DNA of 64,000 nt from Chitinimonas taiwanensis DSM 18899 (GTDB lineage Bacteria > Pseudomonadota > Gammaproteobacteria > Burkholderiales > Chitinimonadaceae), in NCBI RefSeq assembly GCF_900119825.1, contig NZ_FPKR01000006.1, forward strand, positions 62,001-126,000. Reading direction: 5' to 3'. Every line of letters begins with the position of its first letter. Position 1 is the stretch's first letter. Positions 9,896 to 20,318 of the stretch are shown one piece after another. The notes below the pieces were generated by a model. That model was not told the DNA's origin. It worked only from the letters and a program-made list of their open reading frames with translations, and did no database searches. A program made the translations under genes and the position numbers.

Positions 9896-10669
9896 TTAGC
9901 GCGTGGCGCGGCGGCGCACCAGGTAGAGGCCGAGCAGGGCGATGCCCAGCAGGCCGGCCGAAGCCGGTTCAGGCACATCGTTGACCAGCGGGTTAGCGGC
10001 ATTGCCGACCGACAACAGGATATTGTTGCGCAGCAGCCCGGTATCAGCCGACCAGCCGCCATGCTGGCCGAAGAAAGCCAGGGTCAGGCCGCCGAACAGC
10101 ACGCGTCCGCTACCATAGCTGAGCTCGGCCAGGATGGCACGCTCGGCGCCATCGTTGATCAGCGCGGTCAGTCCGGCGCCGGTCAGATAATCGTGTGAGA
10201 AGGACGAGCCTAGCCAGCTGCTATTGGTACCGACGAAGATCGCATTGCCGGCCTGGCCTGGCGCGATATGGGCCACGCTCGAACCGCCATTATTCAGACG
10301 GACGCCGAAGCCGAGATCGAAGCCATTCAGGCCGCCCCAGCGCGCAGCATTCAGGAACAGCGAGCCGCCATTGGCCACATAGCTTTCCAGGCCGGCACGG
10401 TTGGCATTGATGAAGTTCTGGAAACCGGCCGTATTGGCAGCGCCGCCATCCAGATACAGCGCATCGTAGCCATAGGCACCGCTGGCCAGGGCATTGGCAA
10501 AAGTCAGGCGGGTCCAGTTGCCGGCACCGAAGACCTGGTTCATGCCATTCACGCCGCCAGCCTGGCCCCAGGGCTCGCTGCTGTCGGTGATATAGCTGAT
10601 GGTGGCCGCCTGGGCCGTGATGGAAACCGCGGCAATCGCGGCAAAGCAGTACGCCAGATAACGCTTCAT
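9896..10669 (-). CDS. PEP-CTERM sorting domain protein
   Basis: A 257-residue secreted protein: signal peptide (residues 1-21, ending TAQA) and a C-terminal sorting tag made of VPEPASAGLLGIALLGLYLV and the basic tail RRRATR. PEP-CTERM tags are recognised by an exosortase (EpsH/XrtA), which is not encoded in this window. The middle, rich in Gly, Asn and Ala, includes YDALYLDGGAANTAGF and a YVANGGSLFLNAARWGG block that recalls ThuA/amidotransferase-like folds, but I assign no function. GGGAG precedes the ATG. A sigma-54-like element lies about 105 bases upstream. Confidence 0.88.
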   Translation of the reverse strand: MKRYLAYCFAAIAAVSITAQAATISYITDSSEPWGQAGGVNGMNQVFGAGNWTRLTFANALASGAYGYDALYLDGGAANTAGFQNFINANRAGLESYVANGGSLFLNAARWGGLNGFDLGFGVRLNNGGSSVAHIAPGQAGNAIFVGTNSSWLGSSFSHDYLTGAGLTALINDGAERAILAELSYGSGRVLFGGLTLAFFGQHGGWSADTGLLRNNILLSVGNAANPLVNDVPEPASAGLLGIALLGLYLVRRRATR

Positions 10670-11020
10670 CTATTACTCCCTGTTTATTTTGATAGTGGCC
10701 AGCGCAGTGGCCTGTGCTGCAAACCGCCGCCCAGCATCGATTGCGTGCCGGGCGGCCGAAGCGGCCAGCTAAAGCACGGACCAGGCCAGGGAGTTTTAGT
10801 GTTTGATTAATAATGGAAATGGATTTTTCTAACTTTTTAACACGATGATTTTGTAAAGTTTTCCGACAGTTAGCCCAGCTGGCAGAAGCCGGACTAGCCA
10901 GCCGGCTGAAGTGCGACACCGCTGCCAGGCAGCGCTGCCCGCAAAGATATAAACCGCCACCGCCGGGCAGGCGCCGGACAAGCCGTTACACTCCGCATCG
11001 GCCCTTCTGCGAAAGCTCCC
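10670..11020. other. divergent intergenic region with structured leader
   Basis: The first 90 bases upstream of the PEP-CTERM gene contain inverted repeats, including GCCGCCC (10726-10732) with GGGCGGC (10750-10756), so its transcript leader is probably structured. Then follow the sigma-54-like element, an AT-rich block at about 10795-10860, and a GC-rich stretch leading to the EamA gene on the plus strand. No open reading frame with coding character was seen. Confidence 0.6.
10774..10788 (-). promoter_or_regulatory. candidate sigma-54 (-24/-12) promoter
   Basis: On the minus strand the sequence TGGCCTGGTCCGTGC keeps the invariant GG and GC of the sigma-54 consensus at exactly twelve-base spacing and is followed by T. 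Eleven of fourteen consensus positions match by eye. PEP-CTERM genes in many bacteria are controlled by the PrsK/PrsR system, whose regulator is sigma-54 dependent, so the location upstream of a PEP-CTERM gene is sensible. Confidence 0.5.
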
Positions 11021-11944
11021 ATGCCTGCGCGTTCTCCCGCCCTCGCCTATCTGCTGCTCACGCTGACCAGCCTGTTCTGGTCGGGCAATTTCGTGGTGGC
11101 GCGCGCCACCCATGCAGCCATTCCACCGCTGGCACTCAGCTTCGGACGCTGGGCGATTGCGCTGGCCATCCTGCTGCCCTTTGCCAGCGCACGCGCCTGG
11201 CGTGACCGCGCGCTGCTGCGCGCGCAATGGGGCCGGGTGGTCTTACTCGGCGCCATCGGCATCGCCGGTTTCAATTCGCTGGCCTATGCCGGCCTGCACT
11301 TCACCAGTGCCACCAATGCGGTGCTGACCAATAGCTTCATTCCCATCCTGATCCTGCCGCTGGGCGCGCTCTTTCTGCGCGAACCGTTCAGCGCGCGTCA
11401 GGCGCTCGGCGTGCTGATCAGCTTTCTGGGGGTGATGACCATCTTCAGCCATGGCGAGCTGGGCCGCCTGCTGGCGCTCGACCTGAATCGCGGCGACCTG
11501 CTGCTTCTGTTGGCGGCCCTGGATTGGGCGGTCTACACGCTGCTGCTGCGGCGCCTCGACCCGCGTATCGACCGTTTCGGCCTGCTGCTCACCATCACCG
11601 CCATTGGCCTCGTGTGCATCGCCCCCTTCGCCGGCTGGGAATGGCTGAGCGGCGCGCGGGTCGCGCCCAGCTGGGGCAATCTGGCCACCTTCCTGTACGT
11701 GGGCATCTTTCCCTCGGTGCTCGCCTATCTGTTCTACAACTATGGGGTTGCGCGCGTGGGGCCGGCGCAGGCGGGCAGCTTCATCCACCTGATGCCGGTA
11801 TTCGGCACCCTGCTCGCGATGGCCTTCCTGGGCGAGCGCTTCGAATGGTTCCATGCGCTAGGCATGGCCGGTATCTTTGCCGGCCTCTTGCTGGGCAGCC
11901 TGCGGCCACACGTCCTTGCCCAGCCGGAAACCAAATCCCCATGA
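11021..11944 (+). CDS. EamA (DMT superfamily) transporter
   Basis: A 307-residue inner-membrane protein with ten predicted helices arranged as two EamA repeats. The first repeat opens [19 protein letters not shown] and includes [21 protein letters not shown]. The second includes [16 protein letters not shown] and [20 protein letters not shown]. Both are typical of the RhaT/EamA family of metabolite exporters or importers. The substrate is not predictable. The next gene (dienelactone hydrolase) starts about 50 bases after its stop with its own ribosome site. Confidence 0.87.
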   Translation: MPARSPALAYLLLTLTSLFWSGNFVVARATHAAIPPLALSFGRWAIALAILLPFASARAWRDRALLRAQWGRVVLLGAIGIAGFNSLAYAGLHFTSATNAVLTNSFIPILILPLGALFLREPFSARQALGVLISFLGVMTIFSHGELGRLLALDLNRGDLLLLLAALDWAVYTLLLRRLDPRIDRFGLLLTITAIGLVCIAPFAGWEWLSGARVAPSWGNLATFLYVGIFPSVLAYLFYNYGVARVGPAQAGSFIHLMPVFGTLLAMAFLGERFEWFHALGMAGIFAGLLLGSLRPHVLAQPETKSP

Positions 11945-11993
11945 GGGCGGTCTGCTGCCCATGGGTCGTTCCAACTTCAACCAGGAGAGCCGC

Positions 11994-12866
11994 ATGAAGC
12001 CAGCCGTGCACCCCGAAGACCTGGGCCTGATGCCCAAGACCGAGTTTAGTCGCCGTGAATTCGTCACCGCCTCGCTGGCCACCGGCTTTGCGCTAGCCGT
12101 GCTGCCGGATGCCCAGGCCGAGGTGATCAGCACCCCGACCGATGGCCTGGTGGCCGGCGAGGTGCAGATTCCAGTGCTGGGCGGCGATATGCCCGCCTAC
12201 CGCGCCATGCCACAGGGCACGGGGCCCTTCCCCATGGTGCTGGTGGTGCAGGAGATCTTCGGCGTGCACGAGCATATGCGCGACGTCTGCCGCCGCCTGG
12301 CCCGCGCCGGCTATGTGGCGGTGGCGCCCGAGCTGTATGCGCGCCAGGGTGATGTATCCAAGCTCAGTGATATCAATGCGATCCGCGCCGTGGTCAACCA
12401 GGTGCCCGATGCGCAGGTGATGGACGACCTGACCAAGACCGTGGCCTGGGCGGCCGAACATAGCGCGGCCGATGCCGAGCGCCTGGCGATTACCGGCTTT
12501 TGCTGGGGCGGGCGCATTACCTGGCTGTATAGCGCGCACAACCCGGATGTGAAGGCCGGTGTGGCCTGGTATGGGCGCCTAGTGGGCGAGCCTAGCGTCA
12601 TGACGCCCAAGCATCCGATCGATGTGGTGGCCCAGCTGCATGCGCCGGTGCTCGGCCTGTATGGCTCGGCCGACCAGGGCATTCCGAACGATACGGTAGA
12701 AAAGATGCGTGCCGCACTGAAGGCGGCTGGCAAGCCGGGTGAGATCATCCTCTACCCGGATGCGCCGCATGCCTTCCATGCCGACTACCGACCCAGCTAC
12801 CGCAAGGAACCGGCCGAGGACGGCTGGAAACGCCTCTTGGCCTGGTTCAAGCAGCACGGCGTCTAA
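11994..12866 (+). CDS. dienelactone hydrolase family protein with Tat signal
   Basis: An alpha/beta hydrolase of 290 residues. The N terminus carries a twin-arginine motif SRREFV at residues 19-24 and a hydrophobic stretch ending PDAQAEV, so export by the Tat pathway is likely. The catalytic triad is visible: Cys170 in ITGFCWGGR, Asp227 in GLYGSADQG and His259 in [11 protein letters not shown]. The early [20 protein letters not shown] is the family signature. The start at 11994 has CAGGAGAG before it; the frame is open farther upstream but overlaps the EamA gene. Substrate unknown (lactones or esters). Confidence 0.88.
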   Translation: MKPAVHPEDLGLMPKTEFSRREFVTASLATGFALAVLPDAQAEVISTPTDGLVAGEVQIPVLGGDMPAYRAMPQGTGPFPMVLVVQEIFGVHEHMRDVCRRLARAGYVAVAPELYARQGDVSKLSDINAIRAVVNQVPDAQVMDDLTKTVAWAAEHSAADAERLAITGFCWGGRITWLYSAHNPDVKAGVAWYGRLVGEPSVMTPKHPIDVVAQLHAPVLGLYGSADQGIPNDTVEKMRAALKAAGKPGEIILYPDAPHAFHADYRPSYRKEPAEDGWKRLLAWFKQHGV

Positions 12867-12966
12867 GGCGCCCGCGCGCGGCGATTTTTCACGCCTGGCC
12901 ACGCGCGGCATTGCCGCGCGGGCCAAGCCGGCCTAGAGTGCCGCCATTCCGTTCCGGCCTCGCCCC

Positions 12967-14433
12967 ATGTCCGCGCAACCCAGCTTCTTCTGGCACGACT
13001 ACGAAACCTTCGGCATCCGCCCACAGCGCGACCGCCCGGCGCAGTTTGCCGGCATCCGCACCGACCTCGAGCTGAACGAGATCGGCACGCCGGTCGAATG
13101 GTTCTGCCAACCCAGCAATGACTTCCTGCCCGATCCGGAATCCATCCTGATCACCGGCATCACCCCGCAGCAGGCGGCCACGCGCGGCCTGCCGGAAGCC
13201 GAGTTCGTGGCACGCATCCATGCCGAACTGGCCACGCCCGGCACCTGCGGCCTCGGTTACAACACCCTGCGCTTCGACGATGAGCTGAGCCGCCACCTGT
13301 TCTGGCGCAACCTCATCGACCCCTATGGGCGTGAATGGCAGCAGGGCTGCTCGCGCTGGGACCTACTTGACTGCGTGCGCGCCACCTATGCGTTTCGGCC
13401 CGAGGGCATCGTCTGGCCGCAGCGCGAGGACGAGAGCGGCCTGGTCAGCTTCAAGCTCGAACAGCTGAGCCAAGCGAATGGTCTGGCGCACGAGGCCGCC
13501 CACGATGCGCTCAGCGATGTGCGCGCCACGATTGCCCTGGCGCGCCTGATCAAGCAACAGCAGCCACGCCTGTTCGACTTCTGCTTCAAGCTGCGCAAGA
13601 AAGAGGCGGTGGCCGAGGAGATTGGCGCCTACGATGGCCGGCCCTTGCTGCATGTGTCGGGCATGTATCCCGCCAGCCAGGGCTGCCTGGCCCTGGTGGC
13701 GGCCATAGCCGCGCACCCGGTCAACAAGAACGAGGTGCCGGTGTGGGACTTGCAGCACGATCCAGCCGAGCTGTTCGACCTGGATGCCGACACCCTACGC
13801 CGCCGCCTGTTCACGCGCAGCAGCGAGCTGGCCGAGGGCGAAACCCGCATCCCCATCAAGACCGTGCATCTGAACAAATCGCCGGTGGTGGTGGGCAATC
13901 TGAAGGTGCTGAGCGCCGAGCGCGCCGAGCAGCTGCAGATCGACCTGCACCATGGCCGCGCCAATGCCAGCAAGCTGGCCGGCCTGCTGGCCCAGCACGG
14001 CGTGAGCCTCGCCAACAAGCTCAAGCAGGTGTACAGCCGCGAGCAGAACTTGGCCGCGCGCGATGTGGACGAGGCGCTGTACGACGGCTTTATCGCCGAC
14101 CCTGACCGCCGCCTGCTCGAACAATGCCGCGCCGCCAGCCCCAGCCAGCTGGCCGGCATGGCGCTCAACTTCAAGGACAGCCGCCTTGAGGAGCTCGTCT
14201 ACCGTTACCGCGCGCGCAACTGGCCCGAAACCCTCAACGAGGCCGAGCAGGCGCGCTGGCTGGCGCACCGCAGCGCTCGTCTGCTGGACGGCGCGCACGG
14301 CTACCTGAACCTCGATACCCTGCACGAAAAGCTGGCGGCCCTGCGCGAGCAGCGCAGCGAGGATGAACGCGCGCAGGCCCTGCTCGACGCGCTGGAAGCA
14401 TTTGCCGAGCAGCAGACCGAAGACTTGCTTTAA
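12967..14433 (+). CDS. sbcB: exodeoxyribonuclease I
   Basis: A 488-residue 3'-5' single-strand DNA exonuclease of the DnaQ fold. Exo I motif is HDYETFG (Asp and Glu metal ligands), Exo II region GLGYNTLRFDDELSRH, and Exo III HDALSDVRATIALARL. The C-terminal SH3-like and helical ExoI domains follow, including LNKSPVV and the RARNWPETL block. Length agrees with E. coli ExoI (about 475 residues). It trims single-stranded ends in recombination and mismatch repair. It appears to be a single-gene unit. Confidence 0.94.
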   Translation: MSAQPSFFWHDYETFGIRPQRDRPAQFAGIRTDLELNEIGTPVEWFCQPSNDFLPDPESILITGITPQQAATRGLPEAEFVARIHAELATPGTCGLGYNTLRFDDELSRHLFWRNLIDPYGREWQQGCSRWDLLDCVRATYAFRPEGIVWPQREDESGLVSFKLEQLSQANGLAHEAAHDALSDVRATIALARLIKQQQPRLFDFCFKLRKKEAVAEEIGAYDGRPLLHVSGMYPASQGCLALVAAIAAHPVNKNEVPVWDLQHDPAELFDLDADTLRRRLFTRSSELAEGETRIPIKTVHLNKSPVVVGNLKVLSAERAEQLQIDLHHGRANASKLAGLLAQHGVSLANKLKQVYSREQNLAARDVDEALYDGFIADPDRRLLEQCRAASPSQLAGMALNFKDSRLEELVYRYRARNWPETLNEAEQARWLAHRSARLLDGAHGYLNLDTLHEKLAALREQRSEDERAQALLDALEAFAEQQTEDLL

Positions 14434-14484
14434 GCCCGGCCAACACGGGCCGCTGTATAGAACCGACCGATACCAAGGAGAGCC

Positions 14485-15360
14485 ATGCATACCATCCTGC
14501 TGACCGGCGTGAACGGCCAGGTAGGCCACGAGCTGCAGCGCAGCCTGCAAGGCCTGGGCACCATTCATGCCCCGAGCAGTGCCAGCCTGAACCTAGCCGA
14601 CCCCGATGCCCTCCGTGCCGCGGTGCGCGCGCTCAAGCCTACGTTGATCGTCAACCCGGCCGCCTATACCGCGGTGGACAAGGCCGAGAGCGAACCGGAC
14701 GCCGCCTATGCGATCAATGCCACTGCGCCGGGTGTGCTGGCCGAGGAAGCGCGCCGCCTCGGTATTCCGCTGATCCACTACTCGACCGACTATGTGTACT
14801 CGGGTGAGGGCGAGCAGGCCTGGCGCGAGAGCGACCCGGTGGCGCCGCCCAATGTGTATGGCGCCAGCAAGCTGGCCGGCGAGGAAGCAATTCGCGCCAG
14901 CGGCTGCGATCACCTGATCCTGCGCACCAGCTGGGTGTATGGCGCGCGCGGCAAGAACTTCCTGCTCACCATGCTCAAGTTCGGCCGCGAACGCGAGAGC
15001 ATGAATATCGTCGCCGACCAGATCGGCGCGCCCACCTGGTGCCGCAGCATTGCTGCGCTCAGCAGCCATATCGTGGCCAGCCGGCCAGACTGGGCCGCCG
15101 TCAGCGGCACCTACCATCTGGTCAATAGTGGCAGCACAAGCTGGCACGGCTTTGCCGAGGCCATCTTCGCGCTGGCCCAGGCACGCGGCGACACCGTGCC
15201 CAAGACCTTGAATGGCATCGCCACCGAGGACTATCCGACCCCGGCCCGCCGGCCGAAGAACTCGCGCCTCGATCTAAGCCGGCTTGAGCAGACCTTTGGC
15301 CTGGTGCCGCCCAGCTGGCAGGATGCGCTGGCGCAGTGCTTTGCCGACACCCCCCGCTAG
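14485..15360 (+). CDS. rfbD: dTDP-4-dehydrorhamnose reductase
   Basis: A 291-residue NAD(P)H-dependent reductase of the extended SDR family that makes the last step of dTDP-L-rhamnose synthesis. Visible: glycine-rich nucleotide site LTGVNGQVGHEL, NPAAYTAVDKAESE, YSTDYVYSGEG, and the catalytic Tyr/Lys pair in NVYGASKLAGEEA, with RTSWVYGARGKNFL after it. AAGGAGAGCC precedes the ATG. Genes rfbA, rfbB and rfbC are not adjacent, so this copy is separated from the usual rhamnose operon. Confidence 0.92.
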   Translation: MHTILLTGVNGQVGHELQRSLQGLGTIHAPSSASLNLADPDALRAAVRALKPTLIVNPAAYTAVDKAESEPDAAYAINATAPGVLAEEARRLGIPLIHYSTDYVYSGEGEQAWRESDPVAPPNVYGASKLAGEEAIRASGCDHLILRTSWVYGARGKNFLLTMLKFGRERESMNIVADQIGAPTWCRSIAALSSHIVASRPDWAAVSGTYHLVNSGSTSWHGFAEAIFALAQARGDTVPKTLNGIATEDYPTPARRPKNSRLDLSRLEQTFGLVPPSWQDALAQCFADTPR

Positions 15361-15552
15361 GGAAATGCTGACATACCAGAGAAGACGAGGGGCAGCTCAC
15401 CACCCGGCGGAGCCGGGTGCTAACCGAGAGTGCCAACGCAATGATTCCTCCCTGTTTTATTCCACCCCCTCCGCCCCCGCCGCCGCGGGGGAACCGCGCT
15501 AAGGCGCGATTACGGAAGTAATGAGCATCTCCTTAAATCACGGAGCACCACC

Positions 15553-16113
15553 ATGAAAAAGCCGCTCTACCTTGCCCTGGCGCTGTTTGCTGCCAGCGCG
15601 CTACCCGGCCAGGCGGCCGACCCGCTGCCGGCCGATAAGAAGAAGGCCATCCAGGAGATGATCGCGGTCAGCAATATGAAGGCCGCGCTGCCGCAGATGA
15701 TCGAGCAGATGAGTAACCAGGCGCAGGCAGCGATCCGCATGCAAGCGCTGCAGCACATCGAGCGCGATGCCAAGCTGAACGCAGAACAGAAAGCCGCGGC
15801 GCGCCAGCGCGTGGAGACCGAGCTGCCACTGCTGATGGCCGATATGCGCAATGCCCTGAACAAGGCCAATCTACCCGCGCTGATGGATGAGGCGACCTTC
15901 GAAATCTATGGCAAGCACTTCGAGACCGCCGAGATCCGCGATATCACCGCCTTCTACCGCACTCCGACCGGGCAGAAGTCGCTGCGCCTGATGCCGCAGA
16001 TCAGCGGCGAGAGCATGCGTATGGTGATGGGCAAGGTCATGCCGCTGGTACGCGAGCAGATGCGTGAATCGGCGCAGCGCCTGCAGCAAAAGCTCGACAA
16101 GCCGCAGTCCTGA
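15553..16113 (+). CDS. DUF2059 domain secreted protein
   Basis: A 186-residue protein with a signal peptide (residues 1-21, ALPGQAA) and a helical body rich in Met, Gln and charged residues. The C-terminal part EIRDITAFYRTPTGQKSLRLMPQ is the DUF2059 signature. Function unknown; family members are periplasmic. The 190 bases before it contain a small inverted repeat (CACCCGGC at 15401-15408 with GCCGGGTG at 15412-15419) after rfbD. Confidence 0.82.
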   Translation: MKKPLYLALALFAASALPGQAADPLPADKKKAIQEMIAVSNMKAALPQMIEQMSNQAQAAIRMQALQHIERDAKLNAEQKAAARQRVETELPLLMADMRNALNKANLPALMDEATFEIYGKHFETAEIRDITAFYRTPTGQKSLRLMPQISGESMRMVMGKVMPLVREQMRESAQRLQQKLDKPQS

Positions 16114-16124
16114 GGCCGAGCCGC

Positions 16125-16147
16125 GGGGCGGCCAGCCGCGCCGCCCC
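16125..16147. terminator. GC-rich hairpin between convergent genes
   Basis: A perfect eight-base stem (GGGGCGGC at 16125-16132, GCCGCCCC at 16140-16147) with a seven-base loop lies between the DUF2059 and chemoreceptor stops. No T-run follows on either strand, so it may act with Rho or only protect RNA ends. Confidence 0.4.
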
Positions 16148-16165
16148 TATGCTGAAGCCCGGCCG

Positions 16166-17782
16166 CTAGCAACTGAAGCGCACGGCCGCGCCGCGCAGGC
16201 TTTCCGCCAGCGCGGCATTCTGGTCCACGGCCAGATTGATCTCACGCGAGGCGGAGAACGCCTTGTCGCTCATCAGCGCAATCCGCTCCACATTCACCGC
16301 GATCTCCTGCCCAGCCGCATTTTGCTCGGCCAGCGCATCGGACACCTTGGCCATGGCCGCACGCGTCTCGCGTGCGCTGTTGCGCAGCTGTTCCAGTACA
16401 TCCTTGCTGCGTTCCACATGCTCCAGCGCCTGCGCTGTCTGACTCAGACTCTGGCGCATGCGCAAGCTCGCCTCGCTGGTGGTGCCGGTAATGGTTTCCA
16501 GCGTCTGCTGGATTTCCTGGGTAGCCGTGGTCGTGCGCTCGGCCAGCTTGCGTACCTCGTCCGCCACCACGGCAAAGCCACGCCCCTGCTCGCCGGCCCG
16601 TGCGGCCTCGATGGCGGCATTCAGGGCCAAGAGATTGGTCTGGCCGGCGATATCCTGGATCACCGCCGCGATGCGCCCTATCGCCGCACTATGCGAATCA
16701 AGCCGGGTCACCGTCTCGGTCACCCCTTCGGCATGGGCGAGTACCTCGTGCATCTCGCGCTGCAGCGCCTCGACCACGCTGGCGCCCTGCTCGGCCTGCT
16801 CGCCCGAGCTGGTAGCCAGCTCGAAGGCAAAACCGGCGTAATCGCTCAGATGGGAAATCCCGGTGGACAGCTCTTCCATGGCGGCCGCCATGCGCCCGGC
16901 CGCATCGCTCTGCTCGCCGGCCGAGGCGTGCACGGCATGGCTGTTCTGGCGCGTCTGCTTGGCATCGCTAACCAGTTGCTCGGCCGAGGACTGGATGTTT
17001 TCCACCAGGGTAGCCAGCTGCACGCGCATGGTTTCCATGGCCGCCGCCAGGCTGCCACCCTGTTCGGCCGGCACCGCCACGCGCGAGGCAAGGTCGCCAT
17101 GGGCGATGCGCTGTGCCGCCACACGCATCTCTGCCGGCTCGCCACCCAGGTCGCGCAGCAGCGAGCGCAGTATCCAGGCCGACAGCCCAAGGCCGAACAG
17201 GGTGGCCAGCAGCACGAAGCCGGCACCGCCCCATAGCGCGCCGCGATGGTTGACCTGGAAGGCGGCAAAGTTCTGCTCGGCTACCCCGAGCTGCAATTTG
17301 ATCAGCTGGTCGACCGCGCCAGTAATCGGGTCGATGCGCTGATAGAGCTGCTGCTGGGCAAAGCCGTCCAGCCCAGCCAGATCGCCGTTGCGCAGCAAGG
17401 GCCGCAGCGCTGCGAGGCTGGGCGCCGCGGCCTGCATGGCCAGATCGGCCTGGGCGACCAGGCGGCTTTCCTCGGGGGTCAGCGTGGTGGCGCGGTAGAC
17501 GCGCCATTGCTCGGCAATCTGCCGATCGGCCTCGGCCAGATTGGCCGCGCCCTGCGCGGGTGCCAGCACGCCACTGCGCACCTTGTGCACGGTATCAACG
17601 ATATTGATCGCATACATATCCGACACTGCCTTCAGCTGCACTAGGGGCATGACCCGGTCGGCGATGGTGGTCTCGAACAGGCGCGCGCCATCGCGCAGGC
17701 AGTACAGACAGAGCGCGGCCAGCAAGAGATTGATGGCGATCAGGCTACCGGCCAGCAAACTGAGTTTATGTTTTATTTTCAC
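16166..17782 (-). CDS. methyl-accepting chemotaxis protein
   Basis: A chemoreceptor of about 538 residues: helix at residues 7-27, a periplasmic four-helix-bundle-like sensor, a second helix near residues 178-200, a HAMP linker, then the signalling domain. The hairpin tip [20 protein letters not shown] and [17 protein letters not shown] are canonical. The GTG at 17782 was chosen because AGGAGG stands eight bases upstream. A longer frame to 17809 would place the ribosome site inside the gene. No C-terminal CheR-binding pentapeptide is seen (end AAVRFSC). Ligand unknown. Confidence 0.9.
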   Translation of the reverse strand: MKIKHKLSLLAGSLIAINLLLAALCLYCLRDGARLFETTIADRVMPLVQLKAVSDMYAINIVDTVHKVRSGVLAPAQGAANLAEADRQIAEQWRVYRATTLTPEESRLVAQADLAMQAAAPSLAALRPLLRNGDLAGLDGFAQQQLYQRIDPITGAVDQLIKLQLGVAEQNFAAFQVNHRGALWGGAGFVLLATLFGLGLSAWILRSLLRDLGGEPAEMRVAAQRIAHGDLASRVAVPAEQGGSLAAAMETMRVQLATLVENIQSSAEQLVSDAKQTRQNSHAVHASAGEQSDAAGRMAAAMEELSTGISHLSDYAGFAFELATSSGEQAEQGASVVEALQREMHEVLAHAEGVTETVTRLDSHSAAIGRIAAVIQDIAGQTNLLALNAAIEAARAGEQGRGFAVVADEVRKLAERTTTATQEIQQTLETITGTTSEASLRMRQSLSQTAQALEHVERSKDVLEQLRNSARETRAAMAKVSDALAEQNAAGQEIAVNVERIALMSDKAFSASREINLAVDQNAALAESLRGAAVRFSC

Positions 17783-17920
17783 GGCGACTTCCTCCTGGTT
17801 GAAGACCAAGTCTTCAATCTAGGCAGGTGCCGAGGTCGCAAGGTGAAATTGGCGTGTCAGCCGATCAACGGCGTGGTCACGCAAGCCAGAATGCGTCAAA
17901 GCGCGCGAAATGACAGCGTT

Positions 17921-18655
17921 TCAGGGGTTCAGCCCGGGTAGCAGGATGCGGATCGCCTGGTCGAGGCGCGCCAGGGTGGCGGCGTCGAGCTGCTTGCTGC
18001 ACATCAGATAGCGCTTGAGCCCGGCCGGCATGCCGGTCAGCTCAATGCGCACGAGGCCGAGCGTGCTCAGCTCGGAATGCTCGTTCAGATAAGCAAGGTC
18101 TTCCTGGTCGATGAGCATGAAATCGGCGCGGCGCGAGGCCAGCATGCGCGCCAGCTGCAAGGGGGCAACCACGGCACGCATCGGTGGCTTGGCCGCGCCA
18201 TTGATCAGCGCATCGAGCTCGGCCCCGTAGGACACGCCCTCCACCACGCCGGCGGTCAGGCTGGCATCGGCAAACAGGCTGTTCAGCTGGCGATGCTTGC
18301 GCACCGCCGCCACGGCATGGGGCGCGGCCAGCACCACATGCGGTTTGTCCTGATGGATGGCGAGCGAAAAGCGCGCATAGGCTTCGCGCTCGGGTAGCTT
18401 GTACCAGCTGGGCGAACAGATGGGGCGCAGATTGGCCTGGATATCGGCGGTGATGCGCTTGACCGGCACCTCGGCAAACACGGCCGGCACATTGGCACGG
18501 CGGAAGATCGCCACCGTGCGCTCGAGCAGGAAGCCGCGCGGCTTACCGTCCTCGGTATAGCTATACGGGGGCTTGTCGCGGTACTCGACCGTGACCAGCT
18601 GGCTGGCAAGGCTGCTGAGCGGCAAGGCCAGCAGCAGGGCGAAAATCAGGCGCAT
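17921..18655 (-). CDS. periplasmic solute-binding protein, SBP_bac_3-like
   Basis: A protein of 244 residues with a signal peptide (MRLIFALLLALPLSSLASQ) followed by TVEYRDKPPYSYTEDGKPRGFLLE, typical of the type 3 extracellular solute-binding fold. It is shorter and more divergent than transporter-linked members and has no permease neighbours. The start at 18655 places the signal peptide at the N terminus; the frame is open farther but that part overlaps the terminator of gltD. It lies between a chemoreceptor and gltBD. A sensory role is conceivable but not shown. Confidence 0.7.
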   Translation of the reverse strand: MRLIFALLLALPLSSLASQLVTVEYRDKPPYSYTEDGKPRGFLLERTVAIFRRANVPAVFAEVPVKRITADIQANLRPICSPSWYKLPEREAYARFSLAIHQDKPHVVLAAPHAVAAVRKHRQLNSLFADASLTAGVVEGVSYGAELDALINGAAKPPMRAVVAPLQLARMLASRRADFMLIDQEDLAYLNEHSELSTLGLVRIELTGMPAGLKRYLMCSKQLDAATLARLDQAIRILLPGLNP

Positions 18656-18710
18656 GGCGGCATCATAGCGTGGCGGTGCGCGGCGCTTGGCCAGCTCGAC
18701 GCAAGATGTG

Positions 18711-18748
18711 AAAAAGCCGCAGTCGCGCGGGGCGACTACGGCTTTTTT
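18711..18748. terminator. bidirectional intrinsic terminator after gltD
   Basis: AAAAAGCCGCAGTCGC (18711-18726) pairs with GCGACTACGGCTTTTT (from 18732), with one mismatch and a short loop. Runs of T follow on both strands. On the minus strand it ends the gltBD transcript about 25 bases after gltD. Confidence 0.85.
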
Positions 18749-18771
18749 CAGGCAGGCCACGCGCAAGGCGC

Positions 18772-20317
<1,546 letters not shown>

Positions 20318-20318
<1 letters not shown>

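Noticed and set aside
12902-12920. Perfect nine-base inverted repeat CGCGCGGCA/TGCCGCGCG with a one-base centre before sbcB
   Set aside because: Such GC palindromes are common by chance here, it has no T-run, and the same pattern was not seen elsewhere in the window.
15401-15419. Small stem-loop after rfbD as a terminator
   Set aside because: Only eight base pairs, no T-run, and about 40 bases after the stop. Left as a note in the DUF2059 entry.
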